Source: Hymenopellis radicata
Lineage: Eukaryota; Basidiomycota; Agaricomycetes; Agaricales; Physalacriaceae
Length of the DNA stretch: 64,000 nt
Assembly: GCA_015501595.1 (NCBI GenBank)
Contig: JADNRX010000207.1
Coordinates: 1 to 64,000 of the forward strand
Direction of reading: 5' to 3'
The notes beneath the pieces were generated by a model. The model worked only from the letters and a program-made list of their open reading frames with translations, was not told the origin of the DNA and made no database searches. Below, in pieces: positions 11,329 to 24,064 of this stretch. The translations under genes were made by a program, and so were the position numbers. How positions within the stretch are numbered: position 1 is the first letter of the stretch; each line of letters opens with the position of its first letter.

Positions 11329-12586
11329 ATGAACTATTTCAAGAAACGGCTGAACGAACTATACATGCCTTCTGGCGTAGTCACGAAGGTGCGTCCTTTT
11401 TACAAGTGTTGCTTCCTGGACTTTGTTAACAGCTAGCTGTAGATCTTATGCCATGGACAGTACTTCTGCATATACCCCGCCGCTTATGATTCAGAGGAGG
11501 AAAGGCGTGCAGGTACGCGTTTTCGAGTCTTTCAAGTCTTATACGGTCTCATGTCGTGCGGTTAGATATGGATCCAATACTAACACGACTCGGTAGCGAC
11601 ATTGAGGTGGACGTACAAACGTCCGATGGTGTCGTCCTCAAGTGCTACCTTCTAAGACAGGTACCTTCCGCTTTCCGTATTAATGCCGTCCGCAAATCAT
11701 ATGTCCTCTTCTCAGACTAAACTGCACACTGCGCGCGCAACAATCATTCTATTCCACGGAAATGGCTACCACAGTTGGTGCTATACAACGTGTGGACACA
11801 CTCTTCGCAAACTTGGATTCAACGCTTTGATGGTCTCGTATCGCGGGTTAGTGCCGTTACGTCTCGTTACACGCGCGCTTACGTTCCATCAGGTATGGGG
11901 CCTCGCAAGGCAAACCCTCTGAACGAGGTCTACGACGCGATGCGCAGGCAGCGTTGGATTATGTTTATGCGGATCCTGCGCTATGCAGTGTTCCCGTGGT
12001 ACGTCCGCACTCTCTCATCACATAACTCGACCTTGACATATCCTGCATCCTCCTAGGTCCTTCATGGACATTCGCTGGGTGGAGCAGTAGCAATAGACCT
12101 TGCAAGTCGTAATCCCGATAAGGTACCTTTCTCTGCCAATACTATTGCCACGAGTATAACGCGCCGGCTTCTAGATACACGCCATAATGGTCGAAAACAC
12201 CTTCCTTTCTATTCCCCAAGTTGCCAAAGGCATACCCGTCGTGCGACACATCACCTTCCTCATACATCAACGATGGAACTCTGCTGCAAAGCTTCCGCTA
12301 ATTCCTCGAACGACACCGATTCTATTTTTGAGCGGACATTTAGACCAGGTAGCGCCGGAAGCACATATGATGGGCTTGAGGGATATCGCCGCAGGTAGAG
12401 ATCCCGATTCGAAGGCGGAGCTGCAGGATGTGTTTCATTCGTTCCCGAATGGTGGTCACGGTAAGTGTGTTGCTGCTAGAGATGTATTGTACTGATGATG
12501 CTTGTGAAGCGGATACTGGCGCCCAGCCAGGATATTTCAAGACGATTGACAGGTTCTTGACAGGGATAACAGTGCGCGAGGTGTAA
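11329..12586 (+). CDS. Alpha/beta hydrolase of the BEM46/ABHD13 type
   Basis: Serine hydrolase, probably membrane-associated by analogy with the family. Eight exons fit exactly in phase: 11329-11388, 11443-11512, 11566-11660, 11716-11846, 11893-11998, 12057-12122, 12175-12460, 12510-12586, giving 296 residues. Motifs in order: VDVQTSDGVVLKCYLL, the oxyanion segment ILFHGNGYH, RGYGASQG, nucleophile elbow GHSLGG, VENTFLSIPQ (a family marker), the acid SGHLDQVAP and the histidine PNGGHADTG, so the triad is complete. The start at 11329 is the last ATG before the conserved region; an upstream exon adding an N-terminal membrane anchor, usual in ABHD13, is possible. Substrate cannot be told from sequence. 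Confidence 0.85.
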
Positions 12587-12786
12587 TGTGCTAATGCCGG
12601 AGCAGCCCTGTCTTCAGTTGAGGAGGAGCTACGAACATTTTTGGATTCTGACTTTATCGAGACTTACTAGATTTCGCTTTGTTGCCTCGTTTTGTAAGAT
12701 CATCACGATTGTTTGGGGACGATGCTATTGTGCAAGACCTCGAGACAGCCACATCGCTCCGGAGGCAAGAGTGTAACGCCTGATGA

Positions 12787-12943
12787 TGTAGGGCTAGTAC
12801 TGACAAGGCTGTCCGTGAGATGATTCGGTGATTGGCGCTTTCTTCTCTCTTTCCTATTAATCGGTGGGCTGTGTAGGCTAGTACTGACAAGGCTGTCCGT
12901 GAGATCATTCGGTGATTGGTGCTCTCTACTCTCAATCGCGGGC
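12787..12943. repeat. Two tandem ~80-bp direct repeats
   Basis: The block GCTAGTACTGACAAGGCTGT plus the following 25 bp occurs at about 12793 and again at about 12877, differing at a few positions. Not coding. Confidence 0.7.
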
Positions 12944-13960
12944 TGCGCATACTCTATGGAAGAATGGCATGTCTCTACAGGCGGCTCGGCTTCTCCGGTT
13001 CGAGTCTATTACCTAGGCAAGACGTGTTCGACGGCAGGATGTGCATACGGAAACGTCCACGGCTATGACCCGAATATGTCTGGGTAAACGACTGTTCATG
13101 AAGGGAAAGAAAAAGCGCTTGCCGGAGGAAATCTAGGATGCAGCTGGGTCGAAGTGCCAGGCGTGGCGCCACGGTCAGTAACAAAGCGGACCATGAGAAG
13201 ATTGGTGATCATGCCCTTCTACTTTTACTTGACTGAACTGCGCATGCTTCATGAGAGAATCTCTGTGTGTCTATCTTTATTGATGTGATGTTTTCTAGAT
13301 CTTGCTTTGTGGCCCGGTTTTGTAAATTGCCAGTGAAGCTGTGGCGCAAGGACACCTTCGCGGCTGCGACAGTGTTCTCTCCTGACGATCTACTGAATGC
13401 GCGTGCATGCCTACGTTACGTGCGTCCTGAAGGGTGGACGGGGTTCATCTGTAAACGTACGTCCTTCAGCTACTGTCTACCTTTTTCCTGAGCTCTCTGC
13501 CACTGTCATCATCATGGTGGTTTGCAGTCTCCGTTGTAGAGAAGCGCGCGATTCATGAAGGGCAAGAACCACAGCTCAGTGACTCGGATCTACAAGAAAG
13601 GACACAGAGACATTTTCGGTTTCGTGTTCAATAAGAAGGCGGTTGTGAGAACTTCATCGATGACCACTCTACTTGACTGACTGCGCATGCTGTATGGAAG
13701 AATGACATGTCTTCGAGGCATTCAAATCGTTTATTGGTGTGATGACAGGCGCCTCGGCTTCTCCGGTGCTAGACGGCAGGCAAGACGCGATCCGTGTGTG
13801 GCGTGTGCTGGTACTAGTTCGCGTTCGCCTTTCACAACGCTTAGCATGAGCCTTACTCGAGGAGTGTTCCGGCTTTGACCAGACTTGACAGGGTGCGAGT
13901 GATTCAATGGGTATCAGTGTAACCTCCATTCTGCGCTGGTTTCCGAGAACAACAGACAAG
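12940..13960. repeat. Degenerate dispersed repeat zone
   Basis: Related blocks beginning CTGCGCAT occur at about 12944, 13229 and 13681. Those at 12944 and 13681 share TGGAAGAATG and CTCGGCTTCTCCGG. A block CTAGATYTYGCTTTGTKGC occurs at 12668 and 13296. They look like decayed copies of a short repeat unit and no gene was found among them. Confidence 0.45.
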
Positions 13961-14848
13961 CGACTTCCAATCCCGTATTACTTCGTTCAGTTCTTTTAGG
14001 TGAGTAAAGTGCCTCTTTCTGCCCTTCTTTTCTGAGATTCCTTGGTCTAGATCTCCACGATGCAGCACGTTTCTGGCTTCTGTGAGTGCATTCAGGAATA
14101 TTACAGTTTACTCCAAACTGCGACCTTGGCTACGTCTCTTGTCCCACCTGTGCGACTCCCTCATCCACTTGGCGACATTTGAGTGCGACTCTCGTGTTAC
14201 GCAAACTAACCCCGCACTGCCGTTAACTATCGATCTATCCGTCACTCGGAACGGGGTGAATGAAGGCTAGAAAAAAAGTTGGGTGATGCCGGGAATCGGA
14301 ATAGATGTGCGGTATTTCTGCGACTTTTTCTGTCCCGTGGATGAGCTGCCACCTGGCCATGTCCTAGTCTCCCACAGTGGGCGTATATACAAGCCACAAG
14401 TTCCGTTGGTCATTTCCCTCCGACGATATAGCTTTGTGATGCGAGGTTTCTGGCATCTGCTCCGAGGGCTACACGCCTGACTGATCGTCTGATCTTGATG
14501 TAGTCGCACGGTTGCATGATGAGAAAATGAAAATGGAACTCGGAGGCTATGTTTGGTGCCTTGGCCCCCCGTACTCACAAGCATGCACGTATATGGACCT
14601 TGTCTCGCCTAATTATTCCTTCAAAGTGTACTGTAGGAGCATAGAATTCCAATGTTAGGTTGCAACCTGACCGCGAACCTGGAGGACTCGGAGTAGCACT
14701 CCTAAAATAGAAAGATTTTTCAGGGCGTCCCGAAATGGAAAGGCCGAGCACAGCAGCAACTTGATCATTAACCACCACCTTACCATCGCCGGCGACGACG
14801 ACGACGACGAGCATTCTGCACAGGCCATCTGCCGCAGGATGACTGGCA
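13961..14848. other. No gene seen
   Basis: Short open frames only, none with a recognisable motif or supported splice structure. Confidence 0.3.
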
Positions 14849-15052
14849 ATGGTGCCCACAATCTACCTCGCTATCTGTCTACTGCCCTTTGCTGTCGCCT
14901 TTGCGGAAATCATCACTGCTCGTAGACAGGACCTGGCCCGTCCCAGCCAGTACAATGCCTACGGGACTCCCCCCGCAATAAATCAGGCGCAGGACATGCC
15001 AGAGAGCGACGTCGAGCTCCTCGACATCGTCCTGGTCGCCTCCGTCGATTAA
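14849..15052 (+). CDS. Possible small secreted protein
   Basis: 67 codons starting MVPTIYLAICLLPFAVAFA, a convincing signal peptide with a likely cut after AFA. The mature part is short and acidic. In the same frame, after the TAA at 15050-15052, a further 91-codon frame starts at 15065, so the gene may once have been longer (about 160 codons) and now be truncated, or the stop may be removed by an unseen intron. No family recognised. Confidence 0.35.
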   Translation: MVPTIYLAICLLPFAVAFAEIITARRQDLARPSQYNAYGTPPAINQAQDMPESDVELLDIVLVASVD

Positions 15053-15340
15053 AAATTCCACGCGATGAACCGAACTTCTGGGCAGACGCTGTGGTCCATG
15101 TCTTCCTTCTCCTCCCCGAAAGGCACGCCTGTGCCCTCCACTCTTGCACCCCTCGTGCGTACCATCCATAACGACCACGATCCCGACCTCATCGATGACG
15201 ACACCAACCCCAAGACTACCCTCCATTCCCCGCAGACACGCCGCGCAGCAGCGTCTGCCCAGCTTCCTATGTCGTCTTCATCCCGCATACACGCACTCGG
15301 ACTAGTGCCCATACGCTCACTCGCTCCAGCTCTGCGCTAA

Positions 15341-15976
15341 TTTTAGCTGCAGGCATCTTACTCGGGCCCAGGACGCGTCAAGGAGCAAGGCGAAGAGAGT
15401 AGTCGTGAGGAGGGCGGCACGGCGAGAAGATGGTTGAGGATGCTTGAGGAGAGTCGTCCTCTGGCGTGGTGAGGTGAGTTGAGGAGGAGACGGTTGGTGG
15501 GATGGCGGCTTGGTGGCTGAGGAGGATCATCGTGAGGCGTGGTGGGGATCGTTGCCGGGAGCTGGCCTGGGTGGAGGAGGAGACAGCGTGTACGACGCCT
15601 GGAGCGGAGTCGGGCTTTATTGCGCGCATCGCGGGCGGCGCTTCTCCCCCTGGCGGACGGGTCGTCTTTCTATCTTCGCGGTGACCACTACTCTTAGGCG
15701 ATTCCTCGTCATCGTCGCCATCGCTCTTCGACTACTCTAAACTAGATTGTACTCCCGCTACACCGCCCCATTCTACACCCCGATTTCGCCCCGCTTCTCT
15801 TACATCTCGTGTCAGCTTACAGATCATGCCTTCTATTTACCTACCTACTGTACTTTACATCTGTTCGGTTTACTCATTAGCGCAGTAGGTCATTACTACA
15901 AACAGTAGCTTACCTTTTTGTTTAGTACTACTTAATAAACTGGTTTCGCCGGCGCAAAAACAGTTTGAAGCGTAAC
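15341..15976. other. No gene seen; G/A-rich purine tracts
   Basis: The 15380-15640 part is a GAGGAG/GGTGG-rich tract that creates open frames of low complexity on both strands. The end at 15976 abuts the retroelement. Confidence 0.3.
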
Positions 15977-16392
15977 TGTACCGATCGTGCACTCCCTGTG
16001 CACGAATCGGTTACAATCCCTCTCTCCGGGATTGCCCAGGAGTTCCCCTCGTTCCTGGGTTCCCCTCTCCCTTCCTCCCCTCTGATCATTGCCTTTGATC
16101 ATTTCCTTCTTGCACCCTCGTCTCGGGTGCCTTAGTTCCCCTTTTCGTCTCCTTTTCCTTTTCATTCCTTCCCCCATATTTCCACCTGATTTCATCCATC
16201 AGGAGACTCTCCTTTTCATTCTAGTATTTAGTCTACAGCAAGGCTTGTTTGTAGCTAGTTTTAGACCCCCACAATCAGATCCCTTTTTCTCTCTCACTCT
16301 CTGATTTCTCTCTGAGCTGATTCCTCCACACGTGATTAGTGGATCCCGCGCGCACTGATACGTTCTTGCGCACGGCCGGACTCGAGTGCACA
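15977..16392 (+). repeat. 5' LTR
   Basis: Begins TGTACCGATCGTGCACTCCC and ends GTGCACA, followed two bases later by TGGAGCCCACCGCG, a reasonable primer-binding site. The 3' part, from the CCCCCACAATCAG block to the end, is nearly identical to the second LTR; the middle is much more diverged. Confidence 0.8.
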
Positions 16393-18975
16393 AGTGGAGC
16401 CCACCGCGAGGGATCCATTTCTCACCGTGTTCGTCGCGTTTGCCCACCATTTCGGGTAAACGAGCACCAAAACAGCCATCTAGAGACCCCAAGTCAGGGC
16501 GTTTCGTAGCGGTTCCCCGTACCGGCGGACCTTCCACAAGTTCTTCATCAACCAATCCTTCGACAAGTGCCTCTTCGGGCCTTGTTCACGTTCCATCCCG
16601 ACCTCAGTCTCCATCGAGTCCTTTGGGCCCGAGCGGACCAACCACTCCTTTTGTGTCACCTTCCCCGGAAGTTGAGGAACACTCTCAATCTCCCTTTTCA
16701 CCCTTGTCCCCATCACCGCCTTCGGGAATACAGGATATTGCAGCTGAGATATCAAGCCTTGCGTTAGGCCAGATAGTACTATCAAAACTTCAGCTCGGTC
16801 ATATTTTGAACCGCCGTCTTCGGCACCAGTCCCATCGACATCTTCACAGACGTTGGCCCAGCCCCCGGTACTTCCTCCAGTAGCGAACCCACCATTACAA
16901 CAGCAGTCTCAGGCTTCTTCGCAGCCTCCAGTTGCAACTATGTCAAAGACAATGCCATCCCGGACTGATAAGTCCGCACCTTCCTTTTCCGGTAATCCAA
17001 AGGATTTGGAGGATTACCTCGAAGATGTAGTCCGCGTCTGTCAAGACTGTGGCAAAAATGACGAGAAAGACTTCGTTGAGGCTGCGCTCCATTATCTCTC
17101 AGCAGATGATCGAGAGGCGTGGAAAACGTTGCCGCAATCGAAGGCATCTCCACTGAAGTGGACAGCTTTTAAGGATGCTGTAATGGCAATTTACCCAGGC
17201 TCGCAGACAAAAGGTCGTTATGAACTTACGGACTTGGAAAACCTGGTTGCGGATCAGTCGCATAAGGCGCCCAGGGATCTCGCTGCTCTTGGCGAATATA
17301 CGCGGTCTTTCAAGAAGATCGGCACCCTTCTTGAGGAAGAGAAAGTCGTTTCTGCTTCAGAGCTGTCCAGGCTCTACGTCAAGGGTTTGGGTGCGAATCT
17401 TCGCGAGATTGTCGGTCGTCGTTTGGAAATTCGTCACCCAGATCACAGTCTCTTAAGGCCACACGACCTGGCGGATATTGTCAAAGAAGCGGAATTTTGC
17501 CTGTCCGGTACTTCTACGTACACCACGTCGGCCGCCAACAAGGATAAGGCTTCGACGGTAAAAATTGAGGGTTTAGACCCTAGCGTGTTTGCGTCAGCAG
17601 TCGTCACTGCGTTCACGACTGCGGGACTCGCTGCTCAACCGATGATGAATAATGCGGTTCAACAGAGGTATGCCGCACCGATGCAATACGCGCCGCCTCA
17701 GCAGATGCCGCAGCAGCAGCAGAGGCAAGCCTTCGTGCAGCAGCCAATTCAGCCATCTCAGCAACCCGTCATGCCTCTACGTCCTCCGCGAAGGCCTAGA
17801 GAATGTTACTGTGGCGGGACTTGCCAGACCTGGAGGGCATGTCGCGTTCATCAGGAAGATATGGCGAACGGCACTCTGGCCGTGGACTCTAATGGTCGGA
17901 GCATGTTACGAAATGGCTCCCATACTTGGCCCAGAGGTCCTGGCACGCTTCATGACCGTGTCTTGCAGTGGAACCGAGAGAATCCAGATGCTCGACTTCC
18001 TAGCGGACAGACGTTTTTGTTGGAGACGATCCCGTCGCGAAAAGACTATTCGCGTATTCCTCTGTCTGCCTCCATCGTTCCTGCAACGGCGTTTGAGAGC
18101 GTCATAGCAGAGCAGCAGGCGAACAGTTACTGGGATGCGAATATCGCCGCAGCGTATAACGCCACGGGCGGTCGTCTTGGTCCTCCGATGCCACCTGGGA
18201 AGCATGTCATCGCCGGGAGAGCTCAGCGCAATGCCTCGCATGGTTACAACCTGCGTACAAGACAGCCGGCGAACGACGTCCCGGTAGAGCAAGAAGCAGC
18301 TGCAGGTCCTACTCCCACGTCTCCCGATCCTCCGCCCAAGTCTCCAGTACCTCCAAAGGCTCCAGAGATTGTCTCCGAGGCGCACGTTGAAGACCCGTTC
18401 GCGCATATCGAGGACGTCTTCGATGCGGGTGACGATTCGGATGAAGACGCGACGATTGCTGCTGCGTTGAGGTCGTCTCCGAAGCAGGCCGTACAAGAGC
18501 CCGCGCGTGCTGTGGTTGAGCCGGACCTGGTACCACCGGTGCCCACATTCAAGAGCCGAAACCCTTTGCGGCAGGACAACCGGCAGTATAGAACTCAGAC
18601 GCCTCTCTCGCCTGAAGAGAAGGACGCCGCGGACCGTGCGTTCAAGTCCGTAATGGAAGGCATGACTACAATCTCGAACCGGGATCTTCTTGCGATTGCC
18701 CCAGACTTGAGGAGGCGCGTCAAGGCTGTCGTGTCAGCAAGGCGTGTCCCAGAGCCTGGTGTCGCGAATACAGCCGAGGTTCGTTTCACTGAAATGGTCG
18801 AACGCGATGCATCTGGCCGGACGAAAGAGGAGCGGATCGAGGCGTTTTACACCTCGTTGTCGAACACCGGCGTCGTCGTGGGAGCACAGACTCAAGCTTT
18901 GAAGGCTATAATTCCGACGATCAATCACCGATTTGAGGCCGAGGCCATCCTTGATGAAGGAGCCCAGATCGTGGC
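16386..18975 (+). pseudogene. gag region and start of protease
   Basis: Encodes the structural capsid precursor. The first part (to about 16772) and the rest are in different frames, so one base is lost or gained near 16772. After a Pro/Ser/Gln-rich leader comes the capsid-like region: SAPSFSGNPKDLEDYLEDV, ADDREAWKTLP, SHKAPRDLAALGEYTR and SELSRLYVKGLG, then a Gln-rich stretch and a Cys-rich segment CYCGGTC. The C-terminal part enters the aspartic protease at AILDEGAQIVA, whose Asp is the catalytic residue, where the MITE interrupts it. Confidence 0.75.
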
Positions 18976-19391
18976 TAGAGCATGCCACGAGTTTCAGCCA
19001 GTGCAGGTAACTCGCAGGTAACCTGCGACTCGCGACTCGCGACCCGGGTTCGCGCAAGTCGCAGGTTTGAGGTTTGAGGATTCTGCAAGTACTTGCGCAG
19101 GTTCCGGTAGTCAGTTAAGATATAATATTATGCATATAAACTGTGTTATACATATGAATATGATCCAACAGAGTTGCAATAGGCTGTAGAGATGATGTTT
19201 GCACTAGTTTGACCTCAGTTGAAGGGGATATGAGTGGTTTATAGCTCAAAACTCGTCAAAAACTCGCAAACTCGCGAGTTTTAGACCCGCGACTCGCGAG
19301 TTTGAGGTAAGTCGCAAGTCCGGACTTCAGATATGCAAACTCGCGCAAACTCGACCCGCCAGACCCGGGTTTAGACTCGTGGCATGCTCTA
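18976..19391. mobile_element. hAT-type MITE inside the protease
   Basis: 416 bp. Left end TAGAGCATGCCACGAG, right end its exact inverse (CTCGTGGCATGCTCTA). It is flanked by an 8-bp duplication ATCGTGGC at 18968-18975 and 19392-19399. Removing the element and one duplication restores the protease frame (IVA then MSSHVW). The interior has many copies of ACTCGCGA-like motifs near both ends and no coding frame. An 8-bp duplication and a TAG-type terminus are typical of the hAT superfamily. Confidence 0.9.
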
Positions 19392-22300
19392 ATCGTGGCT
19401 ATGTCAAGTCACGTGTGGCGAGCCACGAACCTCCCCATGGACAGGGAGATTAAAATCTCCGTCCAGTCTGCAAACAAAGGTGTTGATGAGTCACTTGGCA
19501 TGTGCCGTAATGTCCCGTTTACGATTGGCGACTTGACTATGTTCCTGCAAGTCCACGTTATCGACGGGGTCGCATACGACATCTTGTTAGGTCGTCCCTT
19601 TAGCGTTCTTGGAGAGACGATCACCCAGAATTACATGGATGGGAGTCAAGCGCTTACCATTCATGACCCAAATTCTGGTCAGGTCGTGACGGTCCCTACC
19701 CATACACGTGGTAACCCTCGTTTCGCTCTCACTGTGGATCTATTCGACTCGGACGCCGGTCAATCTTCCTTCCGAAAGGACTAAATTGAGTCAATGGATT
19801 TTAAACGGAATGAAGAAGTCGCCTTGGTCATTACGGTAACACACAACTCGGATAACTCGAATAGGACGCCTCAATTCGGAAAACCTTTAGACGATCAAAA
19901 CGTCTTTAAGGATTCCACTTCTACACCTAATTTCACCATCTCTGTGTCCGGTCTCACTGAGCCTCTCGTCAATGACTCTGTGAAGTCGGAAGCAGAGACC
20001 TCTTTCACTACACGCTCCTTTGTCTTGGCAGCGGCTACGTACGGTGCTGCAGACCTTCATGACACAAGGATTCCCCTCGGTAGTTCGACTCGGCTGCATG
20101 TTCCTCCATCAGTTGCGCCCTTCGAACCTGCCTTTGTTACTATTGTCGAGAGAAACCCTCTCCACACGGTCAACATGCTCGACGTCTTGGAACCGGATCC
20201 GAATCCTACATCACATGCTCCTGTAGGAGTGTTTGCAGCAAAGAAGTATAAAAAGGTCGCAAACAGGGTCAAGCCTATCAGTACCACGCTCCCTGAACAC
20301 TTCCGTGTCGTCCGGGATATCAAGGGCGATCCTTTGGCAAACATGCCTACGCTTTCTCCGTTTCCCGCAGAGTTCACACCTACGGGTCGCTACACCGCAG
20401 AACGAAGAGACGTCATTGATTCTCTGCACCCCGGTGACTTCCTATGGCCTGAAGAACGTAAGCTTATGCATCACTTCATGATGCTGCAGGAAGGAGGTTT
20501 CGCCTGGGATGAAAGCGAGAAAGGACGTTTCCGAGAGGATTTCTTTCCGCCGGTCGAGATGGCTGTCGCTGCACATACTCCTTGGATCCATAAGAACATT
20601 CCTATTCCACCTGGCATCTATCAGGAGATCATTGGCATTGTCAGAGACAAGATTTCATCTGGTGCTTACGAGCCCTCAAACTCTTCCTATCGCTCGCGTT
20701 GGTTTACGGTCTTGAAGAAGGATGGCAAGTCTCTTCGCATTGTACACGACCTTCAACCTCTCAATAAGGTCACGATTCGGGATAGTGGTATGCTTCCCTT
20801 CGTTGAGTCGCTGGCAGAGTCGTTTGCAGGTCGCGCTTGCTATGGTGTGTTCGACTTGTTCGTGGCATTCGATCAGCGTGGCCTGGCAATTCTCTCCCGG
20901 GACTTCACGACATTTCAAACTCCGCTCGGCACATTTCGGCTGACAAAACTTCCAATGGGTTGGACGAATTCCGTGCCTATCTTGCATGGGGATGTAACGT
21001 ATACGTTACGAGACGAGATTCCTGAGTTCACTATCCCTTCATGGATGATGCTGGGATCCGAGGCCCGCGTCCCGTTATGAGACAGCTGACGGTGGATACG
21101 AGACCCACCCAGCCAATCCAGGAATCCGGCGTTTCGTCTGGGAGCACTTTCACGCCTTGAACCGAATCGTGCAGCGCATGAAGTACATTGGCTGTACCTG
21201 GTCAGGCAAGAAAGCATACCTTTGCGTGCCGAGGCTGTGATCGTTGGTCACAAGTGCACGTACGATGGTCGCGTTCCGGAAGACTCTAAAGTTGACAAGA
21301 TACGGACGTGGGGTGATTGCGCAGATCTGACGGATGTTCGCGCATTCCTGGGTACCGCTGGCCTGATGCGGAACTTCATTTGGAACTTTGCGGCGATTGC
21401 AAAGCCTCTGGTTGACTTGACACGCAAAGACGTGCCGTTTGTTTGGGAAGTGCAGCAGAAGATTGCTCAGAAGATGCTGAAAGATGCGATCATGGCGTCT
21501 CCGGCACTGCGTCCTCTTGAATACACATCTGGTCTTCCATCATCCTTTGTGTGGACACAAGCATAATCGCAGTGGGCTTCGGGCTGTTCCAGGAGGATGC
21601 CGAGGATGCTTCCTTGCGATATCCCAACCGGTTCGGGTCCATCCCTTTGTCCGCGCGAGAGTCAAACTACAGTCAACCTAAGCTGGAGCTGTATGGTTTG
21701 TACCGCGCGATGAAGTCGATGCAGCTCTACATCGTCGGCGCACAGAACTTAGTCGTCGAGGTCGATGCTACGGCAATCAAGGGCATGCTCAACAATCCTG
21801 ACATTAACCCGAGTGCCACCATAAATCGTTGGGTTGCGGGTATTCTTCTGTTCACCTTTACCCTGGTTCACGTTCCAGGTGTCAAGCATGGCGTGGATGG
21901 TCTCTCTCGTCGTCGCCCATTCCCTGAGGACACGCCAGACGACCCTGAGGATGGAGAATGGCTTGACCGTCGATATGCATTCATGTCAATCGTGAACGCG
22001 TCGGATGCATCCCGGTACCGGTCGTCGCGAGTTGCCGTGATGAACACAGCTGTGGCATCGATGCCGAGGTATTCGTACGACCCTCGGAACCCTAATGCGG
22101 ATGCATCACATGCTCACGTTCTGCCACGTTCCGACAAAATCATCCAGATGGACGCGCGTATTACGCAAGTCCGTGCATTCTTGGACAACCTGTCATTCCC
22201 GGAGTCTATGACGCCTCGGGAGCGTGAGAGCCTTATTGACTATGCCTCTCGCTTCTTTGTCAAGGATGGTTTGCTTTGGCGCAGAGCAGTTAACGGCCAG

Positions 22301-23490
22301 CATCAAGACATATGTCGAGCCTGCCACCCGGATCGCAGTTCTCAAAGCAGCGCATGATGGCCTTGGACACAAGGGTGCTTTTTCTGTTCGATTCAACATT
22401 CTTCTCCGTTATTGGTGGCCTGGCTTGATGGAGGACATTAAATGGTTCCTTCAGACTTGTCATGACTGTCAGCTCAGACGGACTTTCAAATGGCATATTC
22501 CTCCGGTAGTCGCTCAGCCGTCTACCCTCTTCTCAAAGGTCTATATAGACACATTCTTCATGCCTCGTGCAGGCGGCTTCAAGTTCATCATTCATGCCCG
22601 GGACTCCCTCACCGCGTATCCCGAGTTCCGTCTTCTGCGCCACGAAAATGCGAACGCAATCGCTTCTTTCGTCTATGAGGAATTAATCTGTCGTTGGGGA
22701 TCTCTGCGCGAAATCGTCACTGATAACGGGGCAGCTTTCCTCTCGGCAATGGCAGTCCTCGAGAAGCAGCATGGTGTGAAGCATATCCGCATTTCGGGCT
22801 ACAACTCGCAAGCGAACGGCGTGATCGAGAACCGGCATTACGATGTTCGGGAAGGCCTTCTCAAGCTTTGCAGAGGCAATGAAAAGACTTGGTACCGTTA
22901 CGCCCATGCTATGATTTGGGCGGAGCGAGTCACTGTCTTAAAAGCTCTGGGGATGAGCCCATATCGGGCCGTCACTGGGCAAGAACCTCTTCTTCCTCTG
23001 GATTTCATCCAAGCAACATGGCTCACAACTCCTCCGTCTCGTCTACTCACTCATGACGAGCTCATCGTTCAACGGGCATTGGAGTTGCTCAGCCGACAGG
23101 AAGAGTTGGATAAGTTGTCGTCCGATGTCTACGCGTCCCGTGTGGCGGCAGCTCAGCGTTGGGCGGATCTAAATGCTCAGCGTATTCGTGATTTCAATTT
23201 CAAAAGAGGGTCGCTCGTGTTAATGGAGAACACACGGGCACGAAAAACCCTCCCAGATAAGGCTAAGGCGCGTTACTTTGGACCTCTCGTAGTCCTATTC
23301 CGCAATCGTGGTGGAGCATACCACCTTTGTGAACTCAACGGCGCCGCTTTGAATTATCCGGTCTCGGCGCTGTCGCGTCATGCCTTATCTCGCTCGCGCT
23401 GCTGTCCCTCTTCCTCCCGGTTTCCTGGCTGATCTGGCTCAAGAACGAGTGGACGAGTTGGAGGCTTCTGAAGACGGTGGTGTAGAGTAG
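19392..23490 (+). pseudogene. pol: protease end, reverse transcriptase, RNase H, integrase
   Basis: Order of domains: protease C-half (ILLGRPF at about 19590), an in-frame stop at 19782-19784, RT (LKKDGKSLRIVHDLQPLNK, first catalytic Asp in FDLFVAFDQR, second motif FMDDAGIRGP reached only by a frameshift near 21042), RNase H-like region (SARESNYSQPKLELYGLYRA, VPGVKHGVDGLSRR), and integrase. Further frame breaks near 21060, 21215, 21565, 22305 and 23375. The integrase stretch 22320-23375 is intact: HHCC finger (H..GH..28-30 residues..CHDCQ), then D (YIDTFF), D (TDNGAAF) and E (NGVIENRH). The C-terminal end in DGGVE stops at 23490. A large, once complete polyprotein that can no longer be made in one piece. 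Confidence 0.85.
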
Positions 23491-23755
23491 TCCTTGTGTT
23501 TTGTTGGCTTTCGGAAAATGTGAAAACAATTCTTGGTTTCGAAATATCGCTCGTCTCTTCTCTCGCTATCTTCTGGCCTTTGGGTGACTGGACCCATTGG
23601 CGTTCCTCGTTTCTGAGGACAGGTGACTGGACCTGCTCCTCCTCTATCTTCTTGGGTGGATGACTGGATCCCCATCGCGCGCGGCCGAGCCTGATCAGCT
23701 CGGCACTGCTGATCATGTCTGGATTCTTCTCGTCTTTATTCTTAACGCCACTCAT
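23378..23755 (-). other. Antisense open frame over the pol 3' end
   Basis: 125 codons from an ATG at 23755 (MSGVKNKDEKN). Its 5' half lies beyond pol and is charged and Gln-rich; its 3' half is antisense to the integrase tail. It could be a third antisense reading frame of the element, but there is no independent support. Confidence 0.2.
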
Positions 23756-24064
23756 GACTTTCTGCGATAATCATTCAACATTCACGGGGCCCTTACGAAT
23801 ATCGATGATTTCTGGTCACTAAGACCAGCACGACACGGGCCTGCTATGGCCAGTGTACCTTCACGACTGTCTCACGCGTCTTTCGATGTGGTGGCCTGGT
23901 TTGCACCACACGGGTTTGTCTTCAGAAAACAAGGGAAAATTACAAGTCTCAGAAATACAAAAACAAAGCAAAGATCGATTTATTCCGTTATACATTTCAA
24001 GATGGGAGTTTCTTCCCCTCGGTTTCGCCTACCAGCTATTCAGTTCCTTGAGTTTTTGCCTTCC
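23756..24064. other. No gene seen
   Basis: Sequence between pol and the end of the second antisense gene. No motif recognised. Confidence 0.25.

Noticed and set aside
17906..18496. Minus-strand frame of 196 codons within gag
   Set aside because: Antisense to the clear Gag reading, Arg-rich, no motif: a shadow of the G/C-rich coding strand.
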